A stretch of 46,617 nucleotides of DNA, from the NCBI RefSeq assembly GCF_036659115.1, contig NZ_JAVXDF010000005.1; one strand, written 5' to 3'. A model generated the notes under the pieces. That model did not search any database, was not told the DNA's origin, and was given only the letters and a program-made list of their open reading frames with translations. Origin of the DNA: Gordonibacter sp036659115 (GTDB lineage Bacteria > Actinomycetota > Coriobacteriia > Coriobacteriales > Eggerthellaceae). Both the position numbers and the translations under genes were made by a program. Of the stretch, positions 24,767 through 32,789 are shown piece by piece. How positions within the stretch are numbered: position 1 is the stretch's first letter; the number at the start of each line of letters is the position of its first letter.

Positions 24767-25942
24767 TCAGCGTGCGAACATAAGCCGCTCGCTGTCAAAC
24801 ATCCGCTGAAGCACCATGATGCCCGCACCCGTGTACACGAGGTTCGCCACCGCGCACACCGCCACGTTCAGCGGCTGGAAATCGAACGTGAAGATGCCGA
24901 TCATGCATTGCACACTGTTGTACAGGGGAATCAGGTAGTACCAGAAGTCACTTTGAGCCCCGCTGCCAAACATGCCCAAGATGCCCACGAGCATGACCAC
25001 GATCATGAGCGGGGTGAGATACGTCGTTGCCTCTTTGGTGGACTTCGCAAGTGCCGACACGATCGTGATAAGCATGACGATGACCAGCGCCGTCGAGGCA
25101 ACCACCAAGGCCAGCAGCAAGTACTCTTGCATGCCGTACACGTTCACGTTCACTTCGCCCTTCGTGAGGTTGCCCAGCCCCGCAAAGATGCCGACCGTGC
25201 TCGATGCCGCGCTCAGCAAGCCAATAAGCGTAACGGCCAGGATCTTTCCCAACGCGATGTCGCGGCGACGTATGGGCGTGGCCAGCATAGTCGCCATGGT
25301 GCCCCGCTCCTTCTCGCCGGCCACCGACTCCGCCGCAATGGACATGCAGCTCGTGAACAGGAAGATCAGCAGCATGAGCGGCACGATGGTCACCACGAAC
25401 GACCCGGCTGCATCGCGCTCGTCAGCCACGTCGAAGGCACCCTGTCCCGCATTCACGTCGAAGCGGTTCGACAGCGACGACTCGAAAGAATCCAGCAATG
25501 CGGCAAGCGTCAGATAAGCCTGGCGCGAATCGGGATCGGCGGAATTGTAGTAGATCTCGATCTGGGGTGCAGGATCGCCCGTCGCGGGGTCGTAGACGGC
25601 AATCTCCCCGTCGAATCCCTCAGGGAACACGGCAAACGCCTTCACGTCTCCCTGCTCGATGCGCTTGCGCATATCGTCGGCACTCGGAAGGCCCGCCTCG
25701 TCCTTGATGTCCACGCCGCCCGATGCCGCGAGGGCTTCGATGCTAGCCGGCCCGTTCACCGCGGCGACAACCGGCCGCTTGTCTTTATCGGGAGCCATCA
25801 TGCCGCTCATCGCGTCTCCCATGAACGACCACATGCCGAAAATGAGCAGGCCGGGCAAAAGGATGGCTACCGCCGCCGACGCCTTGTTGCTGAAGAAGCG
25901 CGCCAGCTCCTTCCTGGCTATGGTCATGACATTGCTTTTCAT
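24767..25942 (-). CDS. ABC-2 type exporter permease, NatB-like
   Basis: A 391-residue membrane protein. One N-terminal helix (about residues 20-45) is followed by a ~130-residue external domain and then five or six helices, the ABC-2/NatB plan. ESVAGEKERGTMATMLATPI is the diagnostic cytoplasmic loop. Its start overlaps the ATPase stop as ATGA (25939-25942), so the two are one exporter. NatAB exports Na+ in Bacillus; the substrate here is not certain. The 215-bp spacer after the amino-acid operon start (24552-24766) shows no gene. Confidence 0.88.
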   Translation of the reverse strand: MKSNVMTIARKELARFFSNKASAAVAILLPGLLIFGMWSFMGDAMSGMMAPDKDKRPVVAAVNGPASIEALAASGGVDIKDEAGLPSADDMRKRIEQGDVKAFAVFPEGFDGEIAVYDPATGDPAPQIEIYYNSADPDSRQAYLTLAALLDSFESSLSNRFDVNAGQGAFDVADERDAAGSFVVTIVPLMLLIFLFTSCMSIAAESVAGEKERGTMATMLATPIRRRDIALGKILAVTLIGLLSAASSTVGIFAGLGNLTKGEVNVNVYGMQEYLLLALVVASTALVIVMLITIVSALAKSTKEATTYLTPLMIVVMLVGILGMFGSGAQSDFWYYLIPLYNSVQCMIGIFTFDFQPLNVAVCAVANLVYTGAGIMVLQRMFDSERLMFAR

Positions 25943-26715
25943 GAGGCCTCGCCCACCGTCTGCGCGTACAAGTCGAAGAACGCATCCTCAAGCGAGCGCT
26001 CGCCTGACAGCTCGGAAATGGTTCCCTCGGCAGCCATGCGCCCACCGATGATGACACCCGCCCGGTCGCACACCTTCTCTACCAGGCTGAAAATATGGGT
26101 GGACAGCAAGATGGTCTTCCCCTGCCCCTTCAATTCCATCAAAAAGTCGGTCACGGTCTTGGCCGTGATGACGTCCAGGCCGTTCGTAGGCTCGTCGAAG
26201 ATGATGACGTCCGGATCGTGCACCAGCGATACCGCCAGCGACGCCTTCTGCTTCATGCCGGTGGACAGATCGGCCACCTTCGTCTGCGCGAAACGGTCGA
26301 TGCCGAAGCGCTCGAACAGCGCGCGCTTGCGCACGTCGCGCGCAGCTGGCTCCACGTGGCGCAGCTCGGAGAAGAAGTCGAACAGGTAGTCGGGCGAGAA
26401 CGTCTCCTCGAGGCGCAGCTCGCTGGTGAGAAACCCAACGGTCGCGCGCACCTTCATGGGGTCGGACACGATCGAGGCGCCCTCGATGAACGCGTCTCCC
26501 TCGTCGGGCTTCACCAGCGCCGCCAACATGCGCAGCGTCGTGGTTTTGCCGGCACCGTTGGGGCCCAACAGCCCGTATATCTCGCCCGCCTGCACCGTGA
26601 ACGACAGCCCGTTCACAGCGGTCTTCATACGTGTATCAGTGCGTTCTAGCTTGCGTTGCTTCGCGGATAGCTTGAAGATCTTCTTCAAGCCCCGCGCCTC
26701 GATGGTCGTCTCCAT
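25939..26715 (-). CDS. ABC exporter ATP-binding protein, NatA-like
   Basis: A 258-residue ATPase. Walker A is GLLGPNGAGKTT, the signature LSTGMKQK, Walker B VIIFDEPTNGLDV and the switch STHIFSLVEKVCDRAG. An insert between strand 1 and strand 2 (KLSAKQRKLERTDTRMK) is typical of NatA-like proteins. ATG 26715 is the first sensible start and places it 80 bp inside the 3' end of the DUF1385 gene. It overlaps the permease by ATGA. Confidence 0.92.
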   Translation of the reverse strand: METTIEARGLKKIFKLSAKQRKLERTDTRMKTAVNGLSFTVQAGEIYGLLGPNGAGKTTTLRMLAALVKPDEGDAFIEGASIVSDPMKVRATVGFLTSELRLEETFSPDYLFDFFSELRHVEPAARDVRKRALFERFGIDRFAQTKVADLSTGMKQKASLAVSLVHDPDVIIFDEPTNGLDVITAKTVTDFLMELKGQGKTILLSTHIFSLVEKVCDRAGVIIGGRMAAEGTISELSGERSLEDAFFDLYAQTVGEAS

Positions 26716-28102
26716 CGGCCCTGCCCTTCTCGACTTCTTCGCGCTCAAGCACGCGCTGCATGGCCGCAATGGCGCATTCGATCTGACCGTCGTCGGGTTC
26801 GTTGGTGGTGAGGTACTGCATCTGCATGCCGGGCCACAGGATCACTTTCACCAGCGGGTTGTCCGGATGGCTTCCCGCCCAGCGCACCGTGATCTCGTAG
26901 GATATGCCAGCAATGACGGGCATGAGCACGATGCGCGACACGATGACCAGCGCCAGCTTCGGTGCGCCGTCCGGCACGCCCCAGGCCGCGATGAGCGCGT
27001 TGATAGGCGTGACCGTGTACACGAAAATGGCGATGACCATGACCATGATAAGGAACGCCGTGCCGCAGCGCACGTGCAGACGCGGAAAGCTGCGCGCGTT
27101 CTCGGGTGTGAGCGGCAGGCCGTGCTCGTAGCAGTGGATGGTCTTGTGCTCGGCGCCGTGGTAGCCAAACATGCGCTTGATGTCGCTCATGCGGCCGATG
27201 AGCCACAGGTAGAACACGAACACGAGCACGCGAAGAAGCCCGTCGACGATGTTCCAGAGCATGGTGTTGGAGTCGTACTCGCCCACGATCAGGTTCGTAA
27301 GCAAAGCCGGAGCACCAATGAACAGCACTACGCCCAGCACGAGGCCGATGACCATGGACACGGCCATCTCCTTCTTGCCGAAAGAGGCTTCCTTGTCGGA
27401 AGANNNNNNNNNNNNNNNNNNNNNNNNNNNNNNNNNNNNNNNNNNNNNNNNNNNNNNNNNNNNNNNNNNNNNNNNNNNNNNNNNNNNNNNNNNNNNNNNN
27501 NNNGCGTCGATCATCGTGTCAGGCCGTCCGAAGTCGTCCTTCCACGAGAACGCCTTGTCCTGCACAGGAGAATCAGCCGTCACTTCGGGGCCAAGATCGC
27601 TCTCTCCCGACGACGAGCGGAGGGGGTCGACGTCGCCCACCAAGCGAGTTCCACAGCTCTGCGAGGACTGTTCGAGCGACGGGGTGTCGTCGACTTCCTC
27701 CACGGACTCCCGGGTCGGATCTTCCTCTTCATCCGCGAACGCATGGAGCGCGGCTATTTCCAAAGCCTTGTAGCCCAGCATGAGCGATTCGACGAGGGCG
27801 CGGCAACCGCGCACCAAAGGCCAGCTCATCCAGCCGTTCTTCTTGCGACCCGAAGCCAGGTCGTGTTCTTCGAGGTACACGTTGCCGCTCGGCTCGCGCA
27901 CGGCCACCGCCCAGTTGTACCTGCCGCGCATCATGACGCCCTCGAGCAGCGCTTGGCCGCCTACATGGGTCTTGCGCGCACCATCCTCCGCGAATGCGCG
28001 GGAAAGGTCGCTTTTCCGCCTGGCTTCCTCCACAGCTTCGAGCTGGGCGCCATCGGACATCGACTGCCCTTGCGCGACGGAGGTTGCACCGTTGCTTTCC
28101 AT
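26636..28102 (-). CDS. DUF1385 membrane protein (interrupted by an assembly gap)
   Basis: Before the gap are the N-terminal family motifs GGQALLEGVMMRGRYNWAVA and WPLVRGCRALVESLMLGYKAL. After the gap come several hydrophobic helices, then GYHGAEHKTIHCYEHGLPLT, the family's His-rich core, and ECAIAAMQRVLE. Between them is an acidic Ser/Asp-rich linker that includes the 100 N. DUF1385 proteins (YqhQ-like) are membrane proteins of unknown function. The two halves happen to be in frame with 100 N. The last ~27 residues overlap the next gene. ATG 28102 follows GAGGGG and lies 2 bp after the thyX stop. Confidence 0.88.
   Translation of the reverse strand: MESNGATSVAQGQSMSDGAQLEAVEEARRKSDLSRAFAEDGARKTHVGGQALLEGVMMRGRYNWAVAVREPSGNVYLEEHDLASGRKKNGWMSWPLVRGCRALVESLMLGYKALEIAALHAFADEEEDPTRESVEEVDDTPSLEQSSQSCGTRLVGDVDPLRSSSGESDLGPEVTADSPVQDKAFSWKDDFGRPDTMIDXXXXXXXXXXXXXXXXXXXXXXXXXXXXXXXXXXSSDKEASFGKKEMAVSMVIGLVLGVVLFIGAPALLTNLIVGEYDSNTMLWNIVDGLLRVLVFVFYLWLIGRMSDIKRMFGYHGAEHKTIHCYEHGLPLTPENARSFPRLHVRCGTAFLIMVMVIAIFVYTVTPINALIAAWGVPDGAPKLALVIVSRIVLMPVIAGISYEITVRWAGSHPDNPLVKVILWPGMQMQYLTTNEPDDGQIECAIAAMQRVLEREEVEKGRADGDDHRGAGLEEDLQAIREATQARTH
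27404..27503. other. Assembly gap (100 N) in the DUF1385 linker
   Basis: Exactly 100 N between ...RPDTMID and SSDKEAS... in the acidic linker. The flanks are not obviously repetitive, unlike the other two gaps. Confidence 0.95.
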
Positions 28103-28104
28103 CG

Positions 28105-28785
28105 CTATCCCCTCGTCACACGCGGATACGGATTACCGCAGCACATCTTGCCCTCAGGGCAGGTGCCGTGCACGCACGGCGCACCCGCATCCATGAAGAG
28201 GTACGGTGCCGTGGGCAATGCCAGTTCCAACATGCGATGCGCCATATCGCGGATCTCCCACTGCGCACGGTTGCAGCAACGCAGCTCGAAGAAGTGCAGC
28301 AGCTCGCGCACGTTCATGGTGATGACGATCTTCGACTCCACGGCATTGGGCAGCAGGTAGCGGGCGTCCTCGGCCGGCACGCCGGCATCGAGCAGTGCGC
28401 GATATGCCTCCTGCGCCTTCGCGACAGCCTCGTCGAACAGGGCGCTTGCCTGCGGGTCGGATGCAACGCTCTCCGGCTTCACCACCGGCAACTCGTCGGA
28501 GAATTTCACGTAACGCTGGCTCTGCTGGTTGAAGCTGGCGATGCGGTGGCGCACCAGCTGGTGCGTGAGAGCACGCGAGACGCCGTCCACCGCGAACGTG
28601 TAGCTGGCGTGCTCGAGCGTGGAGTGGTGCCCGCTGCCCATGATGGTGGCGAGCACGCTTTCCACGCGTTCGTCGGGCATGGTCTCCATGAGCTCGGCGG
28701 CGCCCACGGGCGCATAGCACAGACGCGCAGCCGTAGCGATGGCGCGCTCAGGATCGGGCGTGTGGTACAGGAGTTCGACTTGCAT
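28105..28785 (-). CDS. thyX: Flavin-dependent thymidylate synthase ThyX
   Basis: A 226-residue FAD-dependent synthase converting dUMP to dTMP with methylene-tetrahydrofolate. The signature RHRxxSxxxxR is R79-H80-R81, S84 and R91 (RHRIASFNQQSQRY). STLEHASYTFAV and NVRELLHFFELRCCNRAQWE complete the FAD/dUMP site. The C-terminal CVHGTCPEGKMCCG is a cysteine-rich extension seen in some actinobacterial and clostridial ThyX. ATG 28785 has GAGGAG 10 nt upstream. It lies 2 bp before the DUF1385 gene and feeds the same pool as the Tmk encoded at 12441. Confidence 0.95.
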   Translation of the reverse strand: MQVELLYHTPDPERAIATAARLCYAPVGAAELMETMPDERVESVLATIMGSGHHSTLEHASYTFAVDGVSRALTHQLVRHRIASFNQQSQRYVKFSDELPVVKPESVASDPQASALFDEAVAKAQEAYRALLDAGVPAEDARYLLPNAVESKIVITMNVRELLHFFELRCCNRAQWEIRDMAHRMLELALPTAPYLFMDAGAPCVHGTCPEGKMCCGNPYPRVTRG

Positions 28786-28850
28786 GGGGCGTATGCTCCT
28801 CGTTTCGAAATAAATTGGCGTTATCTGCGCACAGACGTGCTCTCTTTCGC

Positions 28851-28860
28851 TAGTATAGTA
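28851..28860. promoter_or_regulatory. Divergent -10-like element between thyX and a methyltransferase gene
   Basis: TAGTATAGTA reads as TATACT on the minus strand toward thyX and TATAGT on the plus strand toward the gene at 28898. No convincing -35 is visible on either side, so this is a weak call. Confidence 0.3.
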
Positions 28861-28897
28861 CCCGATGCCACTGGCCCGGTAAGCGAAAGGCTCTCCC

Positions 28898-29806
28898 ATG
28901 CCCGAAAACAACATGCCCGAATCGTTCGTCCCCCTGCTGTCCACCCACGACTGGAACGAAGAGTGGAAGCAGCTGCAGAAAGCCCGCCGCCAGGCAGACG
29001 ACGCAGCGCATTGGGACGAACGCTCCAAGACGTTCGGCATCTCAGACGCGCCGAACGCCTACGTACGGAAGTTCCTCGAACTCGCATGTATCGAGCCCGG
29101 TGAGACGGTGTTCGACATGGGTTGCGGCACCGGTGCGCTATCCCTGCCGCTCGGAGAAGCGGGGCATAAGGTGGTGGCCGCCGACTTTTCCGCCGGCATG
29201 CTAGGCGTCATGGAGGAACAGCTGGAGCACCGCAGCATCACCACCGTATTCCCCAAGCAGATGAGCTGGGAAGACGATTGGGCATCGCACGGCGTGCGAC
29301 CCGGCATGGTGGACGTGTGCGTAGCCTCGCGCTCCATCGCCACCGCCGACATGAAGGATTCGCTGCTGCGCCTGACCGACGTGGCGCGCCGCCGCGTGTG
29401 CGTAACACTGGCCACCGGCTCGTCCCCGCGCACCGACGAGCGGGTGCTCGCCGCCATCGGCCTGCAAAGCGTGCTGGGCCGCGACTACCTCTACGCCTTC
29501 AACATCCTGGCGAACGAGGGGCTCATGCCCGAGGTGTCCTACATCGAGAGCACGCGCTCCGATTCTTTTGACACAGCAGACGAGGCGTACCAGGAGCTCG
29601 CGCGCATGGTGCAGGATGCGACGGGCGCCTTCGTGGCAGAGAGCGTGCGCCGCGCAGCCCTCGAGCGCTTACGCGACTGGCTGGGCGAGAACCTCGTCCA
29701 AAACGAACGCGCCGGCGAGGTGGATGCCAAAGGCAGGGCCGCCAAGCGCCTGCGCCTGCGCGTGCCCCGCTCCGTCACCTGGGCGTTCGTTTCTTGGGAC
29801 AAGTAG
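28898..29806 (+). CDS. Class I SAM-dependent methyltransferase
   Basis: A 302-residue protein with a Rossmann methyltransferase domain. VFDMGCGTGALSLPL is motif I, and VVAADFSAGML the acidic end of strand 2. A charged N-terminal helix (THDWNEEWKQLQKARRQ) precedes it and a basic C-terminus (GRAAKRLRLRVP) follows. The substrate cannot be inferred. It is divergent from thyX and converges on the flavin-reductase gene with only 13 bp between stops. It is not a close paralogue of the methyltransferase at 32790. Confidence 0.88.
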   Translation: MPENNMPESFVPLLSTHDWNEEWKQLQKARRQADDAAHWDERSKTFGISDAPNAYVRKFLELACIEPGETVFDMGCGTGALSLPLGEAGHKVVAADFSAGMLGVMEEQLEHRSITTVFPKQMSWEDDWASHGVRPGMVDVCVASRSIATADMKDSLLRLTDVARRRVCVTLATGSSPRTDERVLAAIGLQSVLGRDYLYAFNILANEGLMPEVSYIESTRSDSFDTADEAYQELARMVQDATGAFVAESVRRAALERLRDWLGENLVQNERAGEVDAKGRAAKRLRLRVPRSVTWAFVSWDK

Positions 29807-29819
29807 ACAGGCACAGAGG

Positions 29820-30482
29820 CTATGCCTCGACCCGCTCGAACATATCCTTACCAACACCGCAGACCGGACACACGAAGTCGTCGGGCAGCTCGTCGACGTA
29901 CTCCAGGTGGCCACATACGGTGCAGCGCCAGGCGTACTTCGGCTGAGGCGCATTCGCTGCAGGCTCGGCAACAAGACCGGGCAGGAAGCTGGAGGCCTTC
30001 GGCGGGGTTTTGCCGCCCTTGACCAGATGGTAATAAGCGTAGGTCATCGGCTCGCCCGCATCCAGCTTCTCGGCTTCCTCCACCTCGCCCACGAACAGGA
30101 CATGCGAGCCCAGGTCGACCTCTTGCACCACGCGCACCGAGAAGCGAGAGCACGCCGGCTCGGGCACATAGGGATATCCTGCCGCATCGACGGCGGTTGG
30201 ACAGGCGGCGAACTTGTCGCGGTCGGCGCTACTATGAAAACCGAACGTGCCGATAAGCTCCATCGGGGCTTCTTGGGACAAACAGGTAGCAGTGAAATGA
30301 CCTGAAGCGCGAATGACACCGGTCGTGGCGTTGTCTTTGTTCAGGGCGACGCTTACCTGCAAAGGCGACGAAGTAACCTGCTGGAACGTATTGGCAATGC
30401 ATCCGGCACGCCGTTGGCCGTCCTTCGATGCGATAACGTAGAGTCCGTAGCTCAAGCTGAAGAACGCAGTCTGGTCGATCAT
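29820..30482 (-). CDS. Flavin reductase-like / rubredoxin fusion protein
   Basis: A 220-residue two-domain redox protein. The FMN-binding flavin-reductase-like domain covers residues ~1-160 (FFSLSYGLYVIASKDG, GCIANTFQQVTSSP). The C-terminal rubredoxin has WRCTVCG and DFVCPVCGVGKDMF, four Cys for one iron. The arrangement matches the high-molecular-weight rubredoxins of acetogens, which pass electrons to flavodiiron proteins for O2 reduction. ATG 30482 is taken because it begins the domain and follows a GGAGAGG. A longer upstream reading would add Arg-rich, non-homologous sequence. Confidence 0.9.
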   Translation of the reverse strand: MIDQTAFFSLSYGLYVIASKDGQRRAGCIANTFQQVTSSPLQVSVALNKDNATTGVIRASGHFTATCLSQEAPMELIGTFGFHSSADRDKFAACPTAVDAAGYPYVPEPACSRFSVRVVQEVDLGSHVLFVGEVEEAEKLDAGEPMTYAYYHLVKGGKTPPKASSFLPGLVAEPAANAPQPKYAWRCTVCGHLEYVDELPDDFVCPVCGVGKDMFERVEA

Positions 30483-30646
30483 AGGTGGCGCCTCTCCGCC
30501 GCGACGCCGCCGCGTCCGGCTTTCCCGAAAACCTCGTCGTTTCTTTTTCTGCATGCAAGATATGCGGGCAAGATCGCAAGCCGTCGCGCCTCTCGTCCGA
30601 GCGCTCAACCTCCCTGCTTACTGCCGCATTTCTTCTCTGATGCCCA

Positions 30647-31642
30647 CTAATGATACTTTTTATCGATAAAAGGAGCAAGGCTGAATGCAGCGCGAACGGC
30701 ATCGCGGGCCGCATCGCCCGGCTCGATGGCGAAGGTCCCTCCCCACGCGTCAGCAAAACGCTCCTCGACGCCGTCTCGCAACCATGCGCGCACGACAACG
30801 AGCGCATGCGGAAAACGCGCCGTCGCCCCACGGCCAATCAAGTCCAAGGCCGACGTCAACCCACGGCCGTGCTCTAACTCCAACCGCCCCAACTCGTCCA
30901 CCACAAGCAAGGCAGGGCGAACGCCGTTTTCAGCCGCACCCTCTTCCCGCGCGCCTAGAGCATTCGGAACCTCGGGCGAGCCCGATGACGCAGGTGAAAA
31001 ATCGACGATTGATCCCGCAGTAGGCTTCGTTGCGCAATCTGCAGCAAGCTTCATTGCGCATTCCGCCGCAAGTTTTGTGGCGCAATCTGCAGCAGGTTTT
31101 GTTGCGCATTCCGCCGCAAGTTTTGTGGCGCAATCTGTTGAGAAGTCCATTGCAGACTCCATGACGGCACTCGCCGCTACCTGGTCTTGCCACAATGTTT
31201 CACGTGAAACATTTGTTCCCTTTTCGACAGCCAAAAAGTTATGCTCAAGGGGCGGGTCTTCTTCGGAAGAGCGGCCGAGTGCATCGAGATGCGCGTTCAC
31301 GCGCGCGATGGCATCGTCGGAAATCTCCCAGACGAGCTGCGCCGCCGCACTTTGGCTGGCAGGGTCGAACGTTCCCTCTTGCCTGGCAAGGTCGCGGCGA
31401 CGGGCGAACGGGAGGCGCTCGCCGCCCGGCAGCAGCACATTGTCGATGCCGAGCTTCTCGTACTCGCCCTGCCCCGATCCGAGCGGGCGCTCCCCGGGCA
31501 CCTCCTCACCTTCGCGCCGGCACCATACGCCAGGCGCGACCACGCCTTGGCTCTCCACGCCGTCATCGGCCAATTCGGCGATCAGCTGCTCAAGCCAGCG
31601 CGTCTTCCCCGTCTGCACTCCACCCGTCAGCAAGAACAGCAT
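30647..31642 (-). CDS. THEP1-like NTPase with an internal tandem repeat and parS site
   Basis: This 331-residue protein has Walker A GGVQTGKTRW at residues 7-16 and, some 230 residues later, Walker B LLVVDELGRLELE. This matches the nucleoside-triphosphatase (THEP1/NTPase-1) family, which is normally about 180 residues. The excess lies between the two motifs: a linker coding for the parS site (NVSRET) and five degenerate octapeptides of the form DCATKLAA/ECATKPAA. GHGRGLTSALDL-type and RAWLRDGVEERFAD segments complete the fold. ATG 31642 follows AAGGGA. Function is unknown. The domain assignment is moderately certain. Confidence 0.75.
   Translation of the reverse strand: MLFLLTGGVQTGKTRWLEQLIAELADDGVESQGVVAPGVWCRREGEEVPGERPLGSGQGEYEKLGIDNVLLPGGERLPFARRRDLARQEGTFDPASQSAAAQLVWEISDDAIARVNAHLDALGRSSEEDPPLEHNFLAVEKGTNVSRETLWQDQVAASAVMESAMDFSTDCATKLAAECATKPAADCATKLAAECAMKLAADCATKPTAGSIVDFSPASSGSPEVPNALGAREEGAAENGVRPALLVVDELGRLELEHGRGLTSALDLIGRGATARFPHALVVVRAWLRDGVEERFADAWGGTFAIEPGDAARDAVRAAFSLAPFIDKKYH
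31029..31148 (-). repeat. 24-bp tandem repeat (48-bp higher order) inside the NTPase gene
   Basis: Five 24-bp units at 31029, 31053, 31077, 31101 and 31125 encode x-C-A-T/M-K-L/P-A/T-A octapeptides on the minus strand. Units 1, 3 and 5 share GCGCAATCTG and units 2 and 4 share GCGCATTCCGCCGCA, so the array grew as 48-bp pairs. The last unit is partial. Confidence 0.85.
31196..31211. promoter_or_regulatory. parS centromere-like site (ParB/Spo0J binding)
   Basis: TGTTTCACGTGAAACA is a perfect 16-bp palindrome identical to the canonical bacterial parS consensus. It lies inside the NTPase coding sequence, where it reads as NVSRET. Chromosomal parS sites nucleate ParB and cluster near the replication origin, so the window probably lies in the origin-proximal part of the chromosome. 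Confidence 0.9.
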
Positions 31643-31787
31643 GGTGCTTCCCTTCTTTTCCGAACGATCCGACAAACTCGCGCGGCCAGCCCATCGTCGC
31701 GAACAGCGCAATCCGCAAAACCCGAGTGGGCCGAGTAGGCCGAGTAGGCGCGCATGGCCTCATCCACAAGCCGTGATTCGACCCCGC

Positions 31788-31815
31788 TTGTTTATTTCCG
31801 TTCGTATATTATACT
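31788..31815 (+). promoter_or_regulatory. Promoter of the DUF364-methyltransferase pair
   Basis: TTGTTT (31788-31793) and TATACT (31810-31815) are 16 bp apart in locally AT-rich DNA. The leader to ATG 31882 is about 60 nt. Confidence 0.55.
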
Positions 31816-31881
31816 CTTCTATAGATAAGTAGACGTCGACCATCTGCAAAAGCTCTGACGAGAGAGAGAAGGATACCAGCC

Positions 31882-32742
31882 ATGGGATGCCCCGAGAAGG
31901 ATTGCTGCGCCCACAACCCCGAAAACGATACGGTCAGTTTTCCCGGCACCTACGACCACGACACGCCGTGGAAGTTCTACAACCACCTGATCATGCGCAT
32001 TCCCGAGGACATCCTGGTGCGCGATTACTGCCTGGGCACGCACTGGTCCTACGTCGAGGCCGACTGCGGTATGGGAGTGAGCTTCACGTGCAAGGGCGGG
32101 GCAAAGCGCACGCACACGCAGGATCTGCGCGGGCTACCGTTGCGCCAGGTGGCAGAGCTGGCGAAGTCGTGGTGCTTCGAGGAGGCAACGCTCGGCGTGG
32201 CCGCGCTGAACGCCTACTACGCGCGACGGGAACTGCTCGACCCGCTGGGCGCCACCTACGACGAGCCTATCGAGCGACCGGACGGCACCATCCGCAAAAT
32301 GGACGCCTTCGAGCTGTACCGCCCGCGCATCGAGCAGGCGGAAAGCAAGAACGTTACCGTGATCGGCCACTTCCCCCACGTCGACCGCATCGAGGAGTAC
32401 GCGAACCTCACCGTGCTCGAGCGCAACTGCACCCAAGCGCTCGACACGCCCGACCCCGCCTGCGAGTACCTGCTGCCCGCGCAGGACTTCGTCTTCATGA
32501 CCGGCGTCACCATCATCAACAAGACGGCGCCGCGTTTGTTGGACCTCGCGCAGAACGCCACCGTAGTCATGGTGGGCCCGAGCGTGGTCATGTCGCCGTA
32601 TCTGTTCGACTGGGGCGTGGAAATGCTGGCCGGCAGCGTGGTTGCCGACCCGGACAAAGCCCGCTTCGCCGTGATGAACGGCGCCGGCCAGTTCTTCGGC
32701 GAGGCGCTGCAGATGTCGTCCATCGTGCGGAAACGGGACTAA
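31882..32742 (+). CDS. DUF4213/DUF364 putative heavy-metal-chelation protein
   Basis: A 286-residue protein of the Rossmann-like DUF364 family, described as a putative heavy-metal-chelation domain. The C-terminal half has VTVIGHFPHVDRI, the ACEYLLPAQDFVFMTGVTIINKT region and GPSVVMSPYLFDWGVEMLAG, which carry the family pattern. The N-terminus MGCPEKDCCAHNPEN holds three Cys and a His that could bind metal. It is followed 47 bp later by a methyltransferase and, 1.7 kb on, by a FecCD-type importer. ATG 31882 has AAGGA upstream. The role in metal handling is inferred from family and neighbours. Confidence 0.82.
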   Translation: MGCPEKDCCAHNPENDTVSFPGTYDHDTPWKFYNHLIMRIPEDILVRDYCLGTHWSYVEADCGMGVSFTCKGGAKRTHTQDLRGLPLRQVAELAKSWCFEEATLGVAALNAYYARRELLDPLGATYDEPIERPDGTIRKMDAFELYRPRIEQAESKNVTVIGHFPHVDRIEEYANLTVLERNCTQALDTPDPACEYLLPAQDFVFMTGVTIINKTAPRLLDLAQNATVVMVGPSVVMSPYLFDWGVEMLAGSVVADPDKARFAVMNGAGQFFGEALQMSSIVRKRD

Positions 32743-32789
32743 CCCACGCACATCACCGCCAACGGCGATTCCGAGAAAGAAGGAGCACC

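Noticed and set aside
31195..31776. Plus-strand ORF starting MFHVKH opposite the NTPase
   Set aside because: MFHVKH is simply the parS sequence read in another frame; there is no ribosome-binding site or recognisable domain.
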